NCBI GenBank assembly: GCA_014650015.1
Contig: BMUD01000020.1
Location: 62,001 to 126,000 of the forward strand
DNA: 64,000 nucleotides
Direction: 5' to 3'
Source: Streptomyces griseoloalbus
Lineage (GTDB): Bacteria; Actinomycetota; Actinomycetes; Streptomycetales; Streptomycetaceae
In this document: in pieces, positions 9,009 through 18,634 of the stretch
Position numbering within the stretch: the first letter of the stretch is position 1
Layout of the letters: every line of letters begins with the position of its first letter
Notes under the pieces: model-generated
The model's database searches: none
Seen by the model: the letters and a program-made list of their open reading frames with translations, nothing else
Told to the model about the DNA's origin: nothing
Program-made: the position numbers and the translations under genes

Positions 9009-10703
9009 CTACTTCCCGCACGCCTTGTCGTCGGCGCGGGACTGCTTGACGTCCACCTTCTTCGGTGGGGCGACGGGGACGCCGGCCTTCTTGAAGTCCC
9101 GCCCGAGAGTGAGGGTCATCGGCTCCGTCCCGGCGGCGTCCGTCGTGCCGGGCTTCAGCGCCGAGGCGGGCAGGCCCATCAGGTCGGCGAGCTTGCGGGC
9201 CTGGTCGGCCTGGTTCGGCGCGTACTCCAGCCGCGTCTTGTCGACGACGGCCGGGGCGTTGCCCCGGTTCGTGGACTTGAGCACGCCCTCGCCGGTCTGC
9301 AGCCAGGCCAGGGTCTCCTGCGCGGAACCCTGCGGACCGCCGCCGTTGAAGACGTCGACCCGTACGTCGGACGCCTCGGCCCGGGGGCCCTTGAGGAGTG
9401 CGGCCTGCTTGTCCTTGGCGTCCTTCTTCTCCTTCTCCACCGCGGTGAAGGAGACGTCGTTCTGCAGCATGCCGAAGACCTTGGGGGCCTCGACCGGGTC
9501 CAGGACGACGGTGACGGGCGTGGGCTCGTCCGGGTTGTCCTTCACCGGCACCGTCATCAGGGTGATGTTCTTCAGGTCGATCTTGGCGAGTTCCCTGGCG
9601 AGGGTGAGCAGCTTGCTGGGGCTGCCGATCCCCTTGTCCACGGTGAGGGACTTGGTGGCCGCGTCGGCGACGTCGAGCATCTTCGACGGGCTGTCCAGCG
9701 TGTCCTCCTTCAGCTGGCGGATCATGGACGCGACGAACTGCTGCTGCATCTCGATCCGGTCCAGGTCGCTCTCGTTCTTCAGCCCGTGCCGGTTGCGGAG
9801 GAACGACAGCGCGTCCTCGCCCTGGACCGTGCTCTCCCCGGCCGGCAGGTCGAGTCCGGACCCGCCGTCCAGGTCCTTGATGGGCTTCTCCAGGCACACC
9901 TTGACGCCGCCGACCGCGGTGGACAGCGTCTTGACCGCGTTGAAGTCGAACATCATGAAGTGATCGACCTCGAGGTCCGTGATGTTCTCGACGGTACGCA
10001 TGGTGCAGCCCGGGTCACGGCCGTCCACACCGTAGGACTCGTTGAACCGGGTGGTGCCCGTCGAACCGGGAACGACCTCGGTCGAACCGTCGGACTGCTT
10101 GGTCTCGCAGTCCGGTATCTCGATCTTGAGGTCCCGGGGGATGCTCAGCACGGTCGCGTTGCTGCGGTCCTCGGAGACGTGGAAGAGGAGGGTGGTGTCG
10201 GCGTGACCGGTGACGTTGTCCCGGTTGCCGTAGTCCTCGTTGCCCTTGCCGGTGCGGACGTCGTTGCCGATGATCAGGATGTTGACCGGCCCGTCCGCCA
10301 GGACGGTGTCACTGCCCACGTCACCGATGTCGACGGTGCTGATGTTGCCGTAGAGGCGCTCGTACCAGTAGTACGCGAACGCCGAGCCGCCGACGAGTAC
10401 CAGGGAGAGGGCGCCGCCCGTCCACATCAGCGCCTTCTTCCTGCCGCCCTTCTTCCGCTCCTCGCGCTTGCGGCGGCCGGAGCCGGGCGCGTCGTCCGGG
10501 GCGGATGCGGCGCGGTGGCCGCGCTGGCCGGGGACGCGGCCGGGGGAGGCGGAACCGGGGCGGGGGGCGCCGCGGGGGCGCGGTGTCCTCGGCTGCTCAG
10601 GGGAACTGCTCGGCCGCAGCTCGTACTCGCCGGTCTCCGGGTTGAGTACCCACTGGTCGGCAGGATCGGTCCCGTCCGCCTGTCCACGACTCCGCGCATC
10701 CAC
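9009..10703 (-). CDS. LCP family (LytR-CpsA-Psr) protein 1
   Basis: 564 residues from GTG at 10703; GGAGGA lies 12 bases upstream, as in its paralog at 45128. LCP proteins are membrane-anchored enzymes that attach undecaprenyl-linked glycopolymers to peptidoglycan. Layout: cytoplasmic tail with DPADQWVLNPETGEYELR (residues 13-30), a Pro/Arg-rich linker, a membrane segment (91-113), the LCP domain with NILIIGNDVRTG, HADTTLLFHVS and LSIPRDLKIEIPD, then EDALSFLRNRHGL, and a LytR_C domain near the C-terminus (VRVDVFNGGGPQGSAQETL). An in-frame ATG at 10799 would add 32 residues but has no ribosome site. Ends in KACGK. Confidence 0.92.
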   Translation of the reverse strand: MDARSRGQADGTDPADQWVLNPETGEYELRPSSSPEQPRTPRPRGAPRPGSASPGRVPGQRGHRAASAPDDAPGSGRRKREERKKGGRKKALMWTGGALSLVLVGGSAFAYYWYERLYGNISTVDIGDVGSDTVLADGPVNILIIGNDVRTGKGNEDYGNRDNVTGHADTTLLFHVSEDRSNATVLSIPRDLKIEIPDCETKQSDGSTEVVPGSTGTTRFNESYGVDGRDPGCTMRTVENITDLEVDHFMMFDFNAVKTLSTAVGGVKVCLEKPIKDLDGGSGLDLPAGESTVQGEDALSFLRNRHGLKNESDLDRIEMQQQFVASMIRQLKEDTLDSPSKMLDVADAATKSLTVDKGIGSPSKLLTLARELAKIDLKNITLMTVPVKDNPDEPTPVTVVLDPVEAPKVFGMLQNDVSFTAVEKEKKDAKDKQAALLKGPRAEASDVRVDVFNGGGPQGSAQETLAWLQTGEGVLKSTNRGNAPAVVDKTRLEYAPNQADQARKLADLMGLPASALKPGTTDAAGTEPMTLTLGRDFKKAGVPVAPPKKVDVKQSRADDKACGK

Positions 10704-11016
10704 GCTAGTTTCCAGTCCTCCGTCGGGTGCCACATGGGCCGCCTGCGTCTCAAAACGCTTGATTGTTCGACGCGTTACGCTATCCGGCCCATCGGGCATG
10801 TGGTGACGTCGTAGCGAAATCGTCGAGGTTCGGCAGCGGTTCGAAGGCGGTTTCGGAGCGGTCCGGGACCGGTCCGCAGGGCCCGGAAGCGGTCCGGAGC
10901 CGGGCAGAGCGTGTGATCTCCCCCATCGCGACGCGCGTACGGCGCGACCCCGCGGTGGCCTGTATAACGGCATGCAGGAGTTGCGATGGGTGAATAGTCC
11001 GAGGGGGAGCCACGTC
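10704..11016. other. Divergent promoter region
   Basis: 313 bases between LCP protein 1 (minus) and the RpiR regulator (plus). TATAAC at 10963-10968 could be a -10 for the regulator gene. No further gene seen. Confidence 0.5.
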
Positions 11017-11859
11017 ATGAGCGGCACCGAGAGCCCTGCCGCGCGCCTCCAAGCGCTCTTCGAGGGACACCGGCTGACGCCGACCCAGCGGCGCATCGCG
11101 CACAGCATGGTGCGGCGCGCCGCCGACGTGCCGTTCCTGTCCAGCGTGGAGCTGGCCGAACTGGCCGGGGTCAGCCAGCCCTCGGTGACCCGGTTCGCCG
11201 TCGCCCTCGGCTTCGACGGCTACCCCGCCCTGCGCCGGCATCTGCGCGAGGTCGCGCCCGCCGAGCCCGCGCCGGAGACCGGTGCCTTCAACGAGTACCA
11301 GCAGGCCGTCGAGGCCGAGATCGAGAACCTGCGGCATCTGGCGGAGGTGCTGGCCGACCCCCGGCCCGTGCGGCAGGCGGGCCGGGTGCTGGCCGGGAGC
11401 CGGCCGCTGCCGGTACTGGGACTGCGGGCCGCGGCGGCCCAGGCACACGGCTTCGCCTACTTCGCCGCCAAGGTCCATCCGGACGTACGGCTGCTCAACG
11501 AGGGCGGCACGATGCTCCACGACCGCATCGACGCCGCCGCCCGGGCCGGGGCGAGTGCCCTGCTGTGCTTCGCGCTGCCCCGGCATCCCCGCGAGGTCGT
11601 CGACGCCCTCACCCATGCCAAGGAGACGGGCCTGACCGTCGTCACCGTCGCCGACTCCCCGTTCGCGCCGGTCGCCAAGGTGTCCGACCTGCTGCTGCCC
11701 GCCGCCGTCGGCACCGGGCTCGCCTTCGACACGGCGTGCGCGCCGATGCTGCTGGGCCGGGTGCTGCTGGAGGCGATGTGCGACGACCTGCCCGACGCGC
11801 AGGCGCGGCTGGAGGAGTTCGACGCGAAGGCGGCGGCGCGCGGGCTGTTCGTGGAGTGA
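11017..11859 (+). CDS. MurR/RpiR family transcriptional regulator
   Basis: 280 residues from ATG at 11017 behind AGGGGGAG. The N-terminal helix-turn-helix is of RpiR type: RLTPTQRRIAHSMV...FLSSVELAELAGVSQPSVTRFAVALGFDGYPALRRHLREV. The C-terminal part is a SIS domain (about residues 110-240: VLAGSRPLPVLGLRAAAAQAHGFAYFAAKVHPDVRLLN), which usually binds phosphosugars in this family. It stands near the hut cluster, with a membrane protein and a PLP decarboxylase between, so control of hut or of the decarboxylase is possible but not shown. Confidence 0.9.
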   Translation: MSGTESPAARLQALFEGHRLTPTQRRIAHSMVRRAADVPFLSSVELAELAGVSQPSVTRFAVALGFDGYPALRRHLREVAPAEPAPETGAFNEYQQAVEAEIENLRHLAEVLADPRPVRQAGRVLAGSRPLPVLGLRAAAAQAHGFAYFAAKVHPDVRLLNEGGTMLHDRIDAAARAGASALLCFALPRHPREVVDALTHAKETGLTVVTVADSPFAPVAKVSDLLLPAAVGTGLAFDTACAPMLLGRVLLEAMCDDLPDAQARLEEFDAKAAARGLFVE

Positions 11860-11995
11860 CCGCCCCGGGCCGCCCCGCGTTCGTTCTCAGACTCGTCTCA
11901 CCTTGCGCCGCTACGGTCCGTCCCCTAAGACACAACCTCAGGGAACGTCCTGAGACATCGGACGCAGCACTGACGTGAGACACGGGAGGCTGGAC

Positions 11996-12580
11996 GTGAC
12001 GCGCGGAGGACAGGGGCTGGCCCGGGTGGCCGTCGTCGTGCGGGCCGGGGCCGCGCCACTGTGGTGGCTGGGAGTTTTCGCGGCGGGCACCGGAGTGCTG
12101 GTGCCGGGACTGACCGGGCGCCGGATCGGTGTCCTGGCGGGCGCCGCGCTGTGTGTCGTGGCGGCGGCCGTCGTGGCGTACGGGCGGCGGGGGCCGTACC
12201 GGGCGCTGGCCCGCACGGCGGCGCGGGCGGGCAGGCACGACGTGCTCCAGGACCGCGCGGTGACCGCGCGCAACTGGCGCCGCGGGCACCGCTGGTGGCT
12301 GCTGCTCGCCTTCCTCGCCGCCGTGGGCGCGGCGTTCGCGGTGCCCGCCGCCGGTGGACTGCTGCTCGCCGGGTGCGGGGTGGGCCTGTGGCTGAAGGCG
12401 GCCTGGATCGGCCGCCTGGAGCAGGCCGACGAGGTCCTGCTGTGGGTGCGCGTCGACTGGCTCAGCGGCGGCGCGGGCCGCCCCGCCGGCAAGGCGGTCA
12501 AGGCCTACCGCACCACCGGTATCGCGGCGGGCGACGCCGCCCCGGGCGGCGCCCGGCGCCGGACCCCCTCACTGGTCTGA
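11996..12580 (+). CDS. Hypothetical membrane protein
   Basis: 194 residues from GTG at 11996, with GGGAGG 6 bases upstream. Four hydrophobic segments are arranged as two pairs: PLWWLGVFAAGTGVLVPG with GVLAGAALCVVAAAVVAYG, and WWLLLAFLAAVGAAFAVPA with GGLLLAGCGVGLWLKAAW. A basic loop (RTAARAGRHDVLQDRAVTARNWRRGHR) separates the pairs. No family recognised. Confidence 0.75.
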   Translation: MTRGGQGLARVAVVVRAGAAPLWWLGVFAAGTGVLVPGLTGRRIGVLAGAALCVVAAAVVAYGRRGPYRALARTAARAGRHDVLQDRAVTARNWRRGHRWWLLLAFLAAVGAAFAVPAAGGLLLAGCGVGLWLKAAWIGRLEQADEVLLWVRVDWLSGGAGRPAGKAVKAYRTTGIAAGDAAPGGARRRTPSLV

Positions 12581-12689
12581 CCGCCGCGAGGCACCGGATC
12601 CGTGCCTCGCCCCGTGCCTCGAAAGGGCAGGGCACCCGCCCTTGGCGCCCTCGGGTGTCCTACGGCCGGTGCGGGCGCCGGGCGGTGAC

Positions 12690-12715
12690 GCGGACGCCCT
12701 CGACGGGGCGTCCGC
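12690..12715. terminator. Terminator hairpin between convergent genes
   Basis: Ten-bp perfect stem GCGGACGCCC (12690-12699) with GGGCGTCCGC (12706-12715), loop TCGACG. It lies between the genes ending at 12580 and 12773. Confidence 0.7.
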
Positions 12716-12772
12716 GCCCCCCGTGTCCGCGCTCGGGGAACCGGGCCGGCGCCGGTCCGGAACCCGGAACCC

Positions 12773-14194
12773 TCAGGACGTGAGGCCCGCCGTCAGGGCG
12801 TCGGCGTGTTCGCCGCCCGACTCGGTCACGATCTCCTCGATCGTCTGGGCGCGGCGGACGACCGCGAAGGCGACCCCTCCCGCCCCGTCCGGCGCGAAAC
12901 CGTGGATGGCGGGGCGGGGCAGCGAGTTGTACGCGTAGTGGTGGGCGAAGTAGTACGCGCCGGTGTCCAGCGCCGCCGCGTAGTCCCCCTGCTCCAGCAG
13001 CGGCAGCTCCTGCCCCTGCGCCAGCAGGTCGCCCGCGAAGCAGGCCGGGCCCGCCACGTCCTGCACGACCGCCGAGCCCTTCTTGGGCCGCCCCTTCGCG
13101 TCGTACGCGGCGATCCTGAGCGGCCACGACCCCGGCGCGTACACCGTGCGCGTCGCCACCTGCACGCCCGCGTGCGTCACCGCGACCGGACGCCCGCCCG
13201 CGCTCTTGGCGTACTCCACGCGCGCGACCACCGTGCCGTGCTTGGCCAGCAGCGACCGCCCGAACTCGGTGACCAGCCCGTACCGCCCGTCGAACAGCCC
13301 CGGCACCGCCTCGCTCAGCAGCCGCGCGTACCGCGTGTACGTCGGACTGCTCGCCTCGGAGGCGAAGTTCACCGGCAGCCCGCCGCCGATGTCGACGGTG
13401 TCGACCTGCTGCCGTCCCGCGCGCCGGTTGATCTCCTCCGCCAGCGCGTACGTCTCCGCCACCCCGCGCGCCATCAGCGACAGGGCGATGCCCTGGGAGC
13501 CGGTGTGCGCGTGCAGCCGGGTCAGCCACGGCCGGTCCAGATACGCCCGTACCACCCACTCCCGCGCCCCCTCGTCACGGAGCGCCACACCGAACTTCGA
13601 CGTCGCCGTGGCCGTGGACAGCGCCTCGATGGAACCGCCGCCGACCTGAGGGTTCACCCGGATGCCGACGGGGGAGCGGACGTCGGAGCCGGCCGTCAGG
13701 GCGTCGATGCGGGCCAACTCCTGGGCGTTGTCCGCGTTGACGGCGATGCCCGCCGCCAGCGCCTCCCGCAGCTCGGCGGGTGTCTTGGCGGGCGAGTCGA
13801 GGACCGTCCGCGCCGGCTCCACCCCCGCCGCCCGCGCCAGCGCCAGCTCACCCGGGCTCGCCACCTCCGCGCCGATGCCCTCCTCGCGCAGCAGCCGCAG
13901 CACCGGCACCAGCGGGCTCGCCTTCACCGCGAAGGCGTGCAGCACGGGCGTGCCGGGCGCCGTCACCGCGTCGAACGCCGCCCGCAGCTCGGCCGCCGAC
14001 TCCCGGATGCCGGTGACGTCGAGCAGGGCCACCAGGGGGGTGCCGGCGTCGAGGAGCCCCTGCCGCACGGCGGCCCGCACCGCCTCGTCCCGCCGGGCCG
14101 CCCGTCCGGCAGCCCGCGGGTCCCTCTCGTCCGTCCGGCCGTCGTCTGCCACGGCTTCCCCCGTCCCGCCGGTGTTCTCCGTGTCCGCGTCCAT
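12773..14194 (-). CDS. PLP-dependent diaminopimelate decarboxylase-like enzyme
   Basis: 473 residues from ATG at 14194. It is a fold-type III PLP enzyme: the PLP lysine is in LHAFAVKASPL, followed by GAEVASPGELALA, HTGSQG, the phosphate loop DIGGGLPVNF, EFGRSL, and the C-terminal AGPACFAGDLL and LDTGAYYFAHHYAYNSLPRP. These are features of the lysA/ornithine decarboxylase superfamily. It is longer than LysA at the N-terminus (about 45 extra polar residues), and the substrate motif differs, so an amino acid other than meso-diaminopimelate is likely. It shares a 150-bp divergent promoter region with hutU. Confidence 0.85.
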   Translation of the reverse strand: MDADTENTGGTGEAVADDGRTDERDPRAAGRAARRDEAVRAAVRQGLLDAGTPLVALLDVTGIRESAAELRAAFDAVTAPGTPVLHAFAVKASPLVPVLRLLREEGIGAEVASPGELALARAAGVEPARTVLDSPAKTPAELREALAAGIAVNADNAQELARIDALTAGSDVRSPVGIRVNPQVGGGSIEALSTATATSKFGVALRDEGAREWVVRAYLDRPWLTRLHAHTGSQGIALSLMARGVAETYALAEEINRRAGRQQVDTVDIGGGLPVNFASEASSPTYTRYARLLSEAVPGLFDGRYGLVTEFGRSLLAKHGTVVARVEYAKSAGGRPVAVTHAGVQVATRTVYAPGSWPLRIAAYDAKGRPKKGSAVVQDVAGPACFAGDLLAQGQELPLLEQGDYAAALDTGAYYFAHHYAYNSLPRPAIHGFAPDGAGGVAFAVVRRAQTIEEIVTESGGEHADALTAGLTS

Positions 14195-14243
14195 GTGTCC
14201 AGCCAAACACCCCCCGTCGCCCGAGGGCCGACACGCCGACCTC

Positions 14244-14272
14244 TTGACTAGTTCTATTCAGGGCCTGACGAT
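14244..14272 (+). promoter_or_regulatory. Probable hutU promoter
   Basis: TTGACT (14244-14249), 17 bases, GACGAT (14267-14272). This would start transcription near 14280, about 65 bases before the hutU ATG. The spacer is unusually A/T-rich for this window (CTAGTTCTATTC), which may mark an operator. Confidence 0.5.
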
Positions 14273-14344
14273 GTGAATATCTGCAGTGACGTGGGCCGCC
14301 GGGCCCGCGGAGCCAGCCCGGAGCCAGCCGCCAGGAGGCAGACC

Positions 14345-16060
14345 ATGTCCGGACCCCGCCCGCCCGTCTCCCGCCCCCCTCGGACGAGGCCCGACGGGCC
14401 GCCCCCCGGTCCTGTCCGGGCACCGCGCGGCACCCGGCCGAGCGCCCTGGGATGGCAGCAGGAGGCCGCCCTGCGGATGCTGCAGAACAACCTCGACCCG
14501 GAGGTCGCCGAGCACCCCGACAAGCTCGTCGTCTACGGCGGCACCGGCAAGGCGGCCCGTGACTGGCGCTCCTTCGACGCCATGGTCCGCACGCTGAAGA
14601 CCCTCAAACAGGACGAGACGATGCTCGTCCAGTCCGGCCGTCCCGTCGGCGTCATGCAGACCCACGAGTGGGCCCCGCGCGTCCTCATCGCCAACTCCAA
14701 CCTCGTCGGCGACTGGGCCACCTGGGAGGAGTTCCGCCGGCTGGAGGCCCTCGGCCTGACCATGTACGGGCAGATGACCGCCGGCTCCTGGATCTACATC
14801 GGCACCCAGGGCATCCTCCAGGGCACCTACGAGACCTTCGCCGCCGTCGCCGCGAAGAAGTTCGGCGGCACCCTCGCCGGCACCATCACCCTCACCGCGG
14901 GCCTCGGCGGCATGGGCGGCGCCCAGCCGCTCGCCGTGACGATGAACGACGGCGTGGCGATCTGCGTCGACTGCGACCCCCGCGCCATCGACCGCCGCAT
15001 CGAGCACCGCTACCTCGACGTGAAGGCCGACTCCCTCGACCACGCCCTCCAGCTCGCCACCGAGGCCCGGGACCGGCGCGAGCCCCTCTCGATCGGCGTC
15101 CTCGGCAACGCCGCCGACCTGGTCCCGCGGCTCCTCGCCATGGGCGCCCCCATCGACATCGTCACCGACCAGACCTCCGCCCACGACCCGTTGGCGTACC
15201 TCCCCGTCGGCATCGCCTTCGACGACATGGCCGACGCCGCCGCCAAGGACCCGGCCGGCTTCACCACCCGCGCCCGCGAGTCCATGGCCCGGCACGTCGA
15301 GGCCATGGTCGGCTTCCAGGACGCCGGCGCCGAGGTCTTCGACTACGGCAACTCCATCCGCGGCGAGGCGCAGCTGGCCGGATACGACCGCGCGTTCGCC
15401 TTCCCCGGCTTCGTCCCCGCCTACATCCGCCCGCTGTTCTGCGAGGGCAAGGGCCCCTTCCGCTGGGCCGCCCTGTCCGGCGACCCCGCCGACATCGCCA
15501 GGACCGACAAGGCGATCCTCGACCTCTTCCCGGAGAACGAGTCGCTGGCCCGCTGGATCAGGTTGGCGGGGGAGCGGGTCCACTTCCAGGGCCTGCCCGC
15601 CCGAATCTGCTGGCTCGGCTACGGCGAGCGCGACAAGGCCGGCGAGCGGTTCAACGACATGGTCGCGAGCGGTGAGCTGGCCGCCCCGGTCGTCATCGGC
15701 CGCGACCACCTCGACTGCGGCTCCGTCGCCTCCCCGTACCGGGAGACCGAGGCCATGCTCGACGGCTCCGACGCCATCGCCGACTGGCCCCTGCTGAACG
15801 CCATGGTCAACGTGGCCTCCGGCGCCTCGTGGGTGTCCATCCACCACGGCGGCGGCGTGGGCATGGGCCGCTCGATCCACGCCGGGCAGGTCACGGTCGC
15901 CGACGGCACGAAGCTCGCGGGCGAGAAGATCCGCCGGGTGCTCACCAACGACCCGGGCATGGGTGTCATCCGGCACGTGGACGCCGGATACGACATCGCC
16001 GAGTCGGTGGCTCGGGAGCGGGACGTGCGGGTGCCGATGCGCGAGGGTGACGACGCGTGA
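14345..16060 (+). CDS. hutU: Urocanate hydratase
   Basis: 571 residues from ATG at 14345; CAGGAGG is 6 bases upstream. Second step of histidine degradation: urocanate to imidazolonepropionate, using tightly bound NAD. Conserved segments are all present: [34 protein letters not shown], the NAD loop [44 protein letters not shown] with the active-site Cys, and [16 protein letters not shown]. The N-terminal 40 residues are a Pro/Arg-rich extension. Its stop overlaps the next start by 4 bases. Histidase (hutH) is not in the window, as is usual in Streptomyces where hutH lies elsewhere. Confidence 0.97.
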   Translation: MSGPRPPVSRPPRTRPDGPPPGPVRAPRGTRPSALGWQQEAALRMLQNNLDPEVAEHPDKLVVYGGTGKAARDWRSFDAMVRTLKTLKQDETMLVQSGRPVGVMQTHEWAPRVLIANSNLVGDWATWEEFRRLEALGLTMYGQMTAGSWIYIGTQGILQGTYETFAAVAAKKFGGTLAGTITLTAGLGGMGGAQPLAVTMNDGVAICVDCDPRAIDRRIEHRYLDVKADSLDHALQLATEARDRREPLSIGVLGNAADLVPRLLAMGAPIDIVTDQTSAHDPLAYLPVGIAFDDMADAAAKDPAGFTTRARESMARHVEAMVGFQDAGAEVFDYGNSIRGEAQLAGYDRAFAFPGFVPAYIRPLFCEGKGPFRWAALSGDPADIARTDKAILDLFPENESLARWIRLAGERVHFQGLPARICWLGYGERDKAGERFNDMVASGELAAPVVIGRDHLDCGSVASPYRETEAMLDGSDAIADWPLLNAMVNVASGASWVSIHHGGGVGMGRSIHAGQVTVADGTKLAGEKIRRVLTNDPGMGVIRHVDAGYDIAESVARERDVRVPMREGDDA

Positions 16061-17274
16061 CCTTCCACGGGATGTGGGCGGAGCTGCTGCCGATCGGCCG
16101 CAGTTCCGCCTCCGGCGGCTACCGCAGGTTCGCCTGGACGGAGGCCGACGGCGACTGCCGGGCCTGGTTCGAGCAGCAGGCCCGCGGCCGCGGCCTGACC
16201 TACGAGACCGACCGCAACGGCAACCAGTGGGCCTGGCTCGGCGACCCCGCGCGGGGCGACGCGGTCGTCACCGGCTCCCACCTGGACTCCGTGCCCGACG
16301 GCGGAGCCTTCGACGGGCCCCTCGGCGTCGTGTCCGCCTTCGCCGCCCTCGACGAACTACGAGGCAGGGGCGCCCGGTTCACCAAACCGCTCGGCATCGT
16401 CAACTTCGGCGACGAGGAGGGCGCCCGCTTCGGGCTCGCCTGCGTCGGCTCCCGGCTCACCGCCGGGGCGCTCACCGTCGAGCAGGCCCACCGCCTGACC
16501 GACGCCGAGGGCATCACCCTCCCGCAGGCCATGGAGGCCGCCGGGTACGACCCCGACGCCATCGGCGCCGACCCGCACCGGCTCGACCGCATCGGCGCCT
16601 TCGTCGAACTCCACGTCGAACAGGGCCGCGCCCTCGACCTGTCCGGTGACCGGATCGGCCTCGCCGGCGCCATCTGGCCGCACGGACGGTGGCGCTTCGA
16701 CTTCCGGGGCGAGGCCAACCACGCCGGCACCACCCGCCTCGCCGACCGGCGCGACCCGATGCTCCCGTACGCGCAGACCGTCCTCGCCGCCCGCCGCGAG
16801 GCCGAACTCGCCGGAGCCGTCGCCACCTTCGGCAAGATCGCCGTCGAGCCGAACGGGGTCAACGCCATCCCCTCCCTGGTGCGCGGCTGGCTCGACTCCC
16901 GCGCCGCCGACCAGGAGAGCCTGGACGTCGTGGTCGCAGAGGTGAAGAAGGCCGCCCGGGAGTACGCCGCCACCCACGGCGTCGACCTCGACGTCGAACG
17001 CGAGTCCTTCACCCCCGTCGTCGAGTTCGACCACGCGCTGCGCGACGAACTCGCCCGCATCCTGGACACCGGCACCGACCTCAAGGTGCCCGTCCTCGGC
17101 ACCGGCGCCGGACACGACGCCGGAATCCTCTCCGGACGCGTGCCCACCGCCATGCTGTTCGTACGCAACCCCACCGGCGTCTCGCACTCCCCGGCCGAGT
17201 GCGCGGCCGAGGACGACTGCGTGGCCGGGGTGACCGCACTCGCCGACGCACTGGAAGGACTGGCCTGCACGTGA
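16057..17274 (+). CDS. M20 family amidohydrolase (allantoate amidohydrolase-like) in hut operon
   Basis: 405 residues from GTG at 16057, overlapping hutU by GTGA. It is a zinc-dependent M20 amidase/carbamoylase. Metal ligands are recognisable: His and Asp in [18 protein letters not shown], Glu in GDEEGARF, His in ELHVEQG, and the C-terminal His in GVSHSPAE. The dimer domain segment [21 protein letters not shown] is typical of hydantoinase/carbamoylase (AtzC/AllC) enzymes. By sequence it would be called allantoate amidohydrolase. Sitting between hutU and hutF, it is more likely to remove the formyl group of N-formylglutamate, since no HutG deformylase is seen; that assignment is inference from context. 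Confidence 0.88.
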   Translation: MTFHGMWAELLPIGRSSASGGYRRFAWTEADGDCRAWFEQQARGRGLTYETDRNGNQWAWLGDPARGDAVVTGSHLDSVPDGGAFDGPLGVVSAFAALDELRGRGARFTKPLGIVNFGDEEGARFGLACVGSRLTAGALTVEQAHRLTDAEGITLPQAMEAAGYDPDAIGADPHRLDRIGAFVELHVEQGRALDLSGDRIGLAGAIWPHGRWRFDFRGEANHAGTTRLADRRDPMLPYAQTVLAARREAELAGAVATFGKIAVEPNGVNAIPSLVRGWLDSRAADQESLDVVVAEVKKAAREYAATHGVDLDVERESFTPVVEFDHALRDELARILDTGTDLKVPVLGTGAGHDAGILSGRVPTAMLFVRNPTGVSHSPAECAAEDDCVAGVTALADALEGLACT

Positions 17275-18614
17275 CTGCCACCCAGCGGACGTACTGGCTG
17301 GAGCACGCCTGGCTCGGCACCCACGTCGGGCCGGGCGTCGCCGTCGAGGTCAGGGACGGCCGCATCACCGCCGTCCACCCGGACACCCCCACCCCGCCGC
17401 CCGGCGCCGAGATCCTGCGCGGACTGACGCTCCCCGGGCTGGCGAACACCCACAGCCACGCCTTCCACCGCGCCCTGCGCTCCACCGTCCAGGTGGGCTC
17501 CGGCACCTTCTGGACCTGGCGCGAGGTCATGTACGCCACGGCCGACCGGCTCACACCGGAGACCTACCACGCCCTGGCCCGCGCCGTGTACGCCGAGATG
17601 GCGCTGGCCGGCATCACCACCGTCGGCGAGTTCCACTACGTCCACCACGCCCCCGGCGGCACCCCCTACGCCGACCCCAACGCCATGGGCGAGGCGCTCG
17701 TCGCGGCCGCCGCCGAGGCCGGTATCCGCATCACCCTCCTCGACACCGCCTACCTCTCCTCCGGCTTCGGACAGCCGCCCACCACCCACCAGCTCCGCTT
17801 CTGCGACGGCGACGCGGACGCGTGGGCCGCACGCTGTTCACTTCTCAAGGAACGGGATCACGCACGGATCGGGGCGGCGATCCACTCCGTCCGGGCCGTA
17901 CCGGCGGAGCAGTTGTCGACCGTGGCGCGGTGGGCCGAACAGCGGCGGTCCCCGCTCCATGTGCACCTGTCCGAGCAGACCGCCGAGAACGACGCCTGCC
18001 GGGAGGCGCACGGCTGCACCCCGACGCAGCTCCTGGCCCTGCACGGCGTCCTCGGACCCCGCACCACCGGCGTCCACAACACCCACCTCACCGCCGAGGA
18101 CATCGCCCTCATCGGCGGCAGCGGCACCGGCACCTGCATGTGCCCGACGACGGAACGGGACCTCGCGGACGGCATCGGGCCCGCCGCGGCCCTGCAGAAC
18201 GAGGGCTCCCCGCTCTCCCTCGGCTCCGACAGCCACGCCGTGATCGACCTGCTCGAAGAGGCACGCGCGATGGAGCTGAACGAGCGCCTGCGCACCCGCA
18301 CCCGGGGCCACTGGACGGCCGCCGCCCTGCTGCGGGCCGCCACCGTCGACGGACACGCCGCCCTCGGCTGGGACGACGCGGGCACCATCGAACCCGGGGC
18401 CCTCGCCGATCTCACCACGATCGGGCTCGACTCGGTCAGGACCGCGGGGCCGCTGCCCCGGCTCGGCGCCGAGACGGCCGTATTCGCCGCGACGGCAGCG
18501 GACGTACGGCACACCGTCGTGGGGGGCCGGCACGTCGTACGCGACGGGGCGCACACGCTGGTACCCGATGTGCCCCGAGCTCTCGCGCAGGCAGTCGAAG
18601 CCCTGCGCGCCTGA
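17271..18614 (+). CDS. hutF: Formimidoylglutamate deiminase
   Basis: 447 residues from GTG at 17271, overlapping the previous stop by GTGA. It converts N-formimidoylglutamate to N-formylglutamate and ammonia. It is an amidohydrolase-superfamily enzyme: zinc ligands [10 protein letters not shown] (HxH), a His in LHVHLSEQ, a His in HNTHLT and an Asp in [19 protein letters not shown]. The motif [11 protein letters not shown] and [17 protein letters not shown] are characteristic of HutF rather than other deaminases. It forms one translationally coupled unit with hutU and the M20 amidase. Confidence 0.93.
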   Translation: MTATQRTYWLEHAWLGTHVGPGVAVEVRDGRITAVHPDTPTPPPGAEILRGLTLPGLANTHSHAFHRALRSTVQVGSGTFWTWREVMYATADRLTPETYHALARAVYAEMALAGITTVGEFHYVHHAPGGTPYADPNAMGEALVAAAAEAGIRITLLDTAYLSSGFGQPPTTHQLRFCDGDADAWAARCSLLKERDHARIGAAIHSVRAVPAEQLSTVARWAEQRRSPLHVHLSEQTAENDACREAHGCTPTQLLALHGVLGPRTTGVHNTHLTAEDIALIGGSGTGTCMCPTTERDLADGIGPAAALQNEGSPLSLGSDSHAVIDLLEEARAMELNERLRTRTRGHWTAAALLRAATVDGHAALGWDDAGTIEPGALADLTTIGLDSVRTAGPLPRLGAETAVFAATAADVRHTVVGGRHVVRDGAHTLVPDVPRALAQAVEALRA

Positions 18615-18634
18615 CGACCACCCACGAGGACGCC

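Noticed and set aside
10704-10799. ATG at 10799 as an earlier start of LCP protein 1
   Set aside because: No ribosome site, while GTG at 10703 has GGAGGA and the same start context as its paralog at 46894.
13848-14423. Alternative frames across the decarboxylase-hutU region
   Set aside because: Shadows of the real genes with Arg/Pro/Gly bias.
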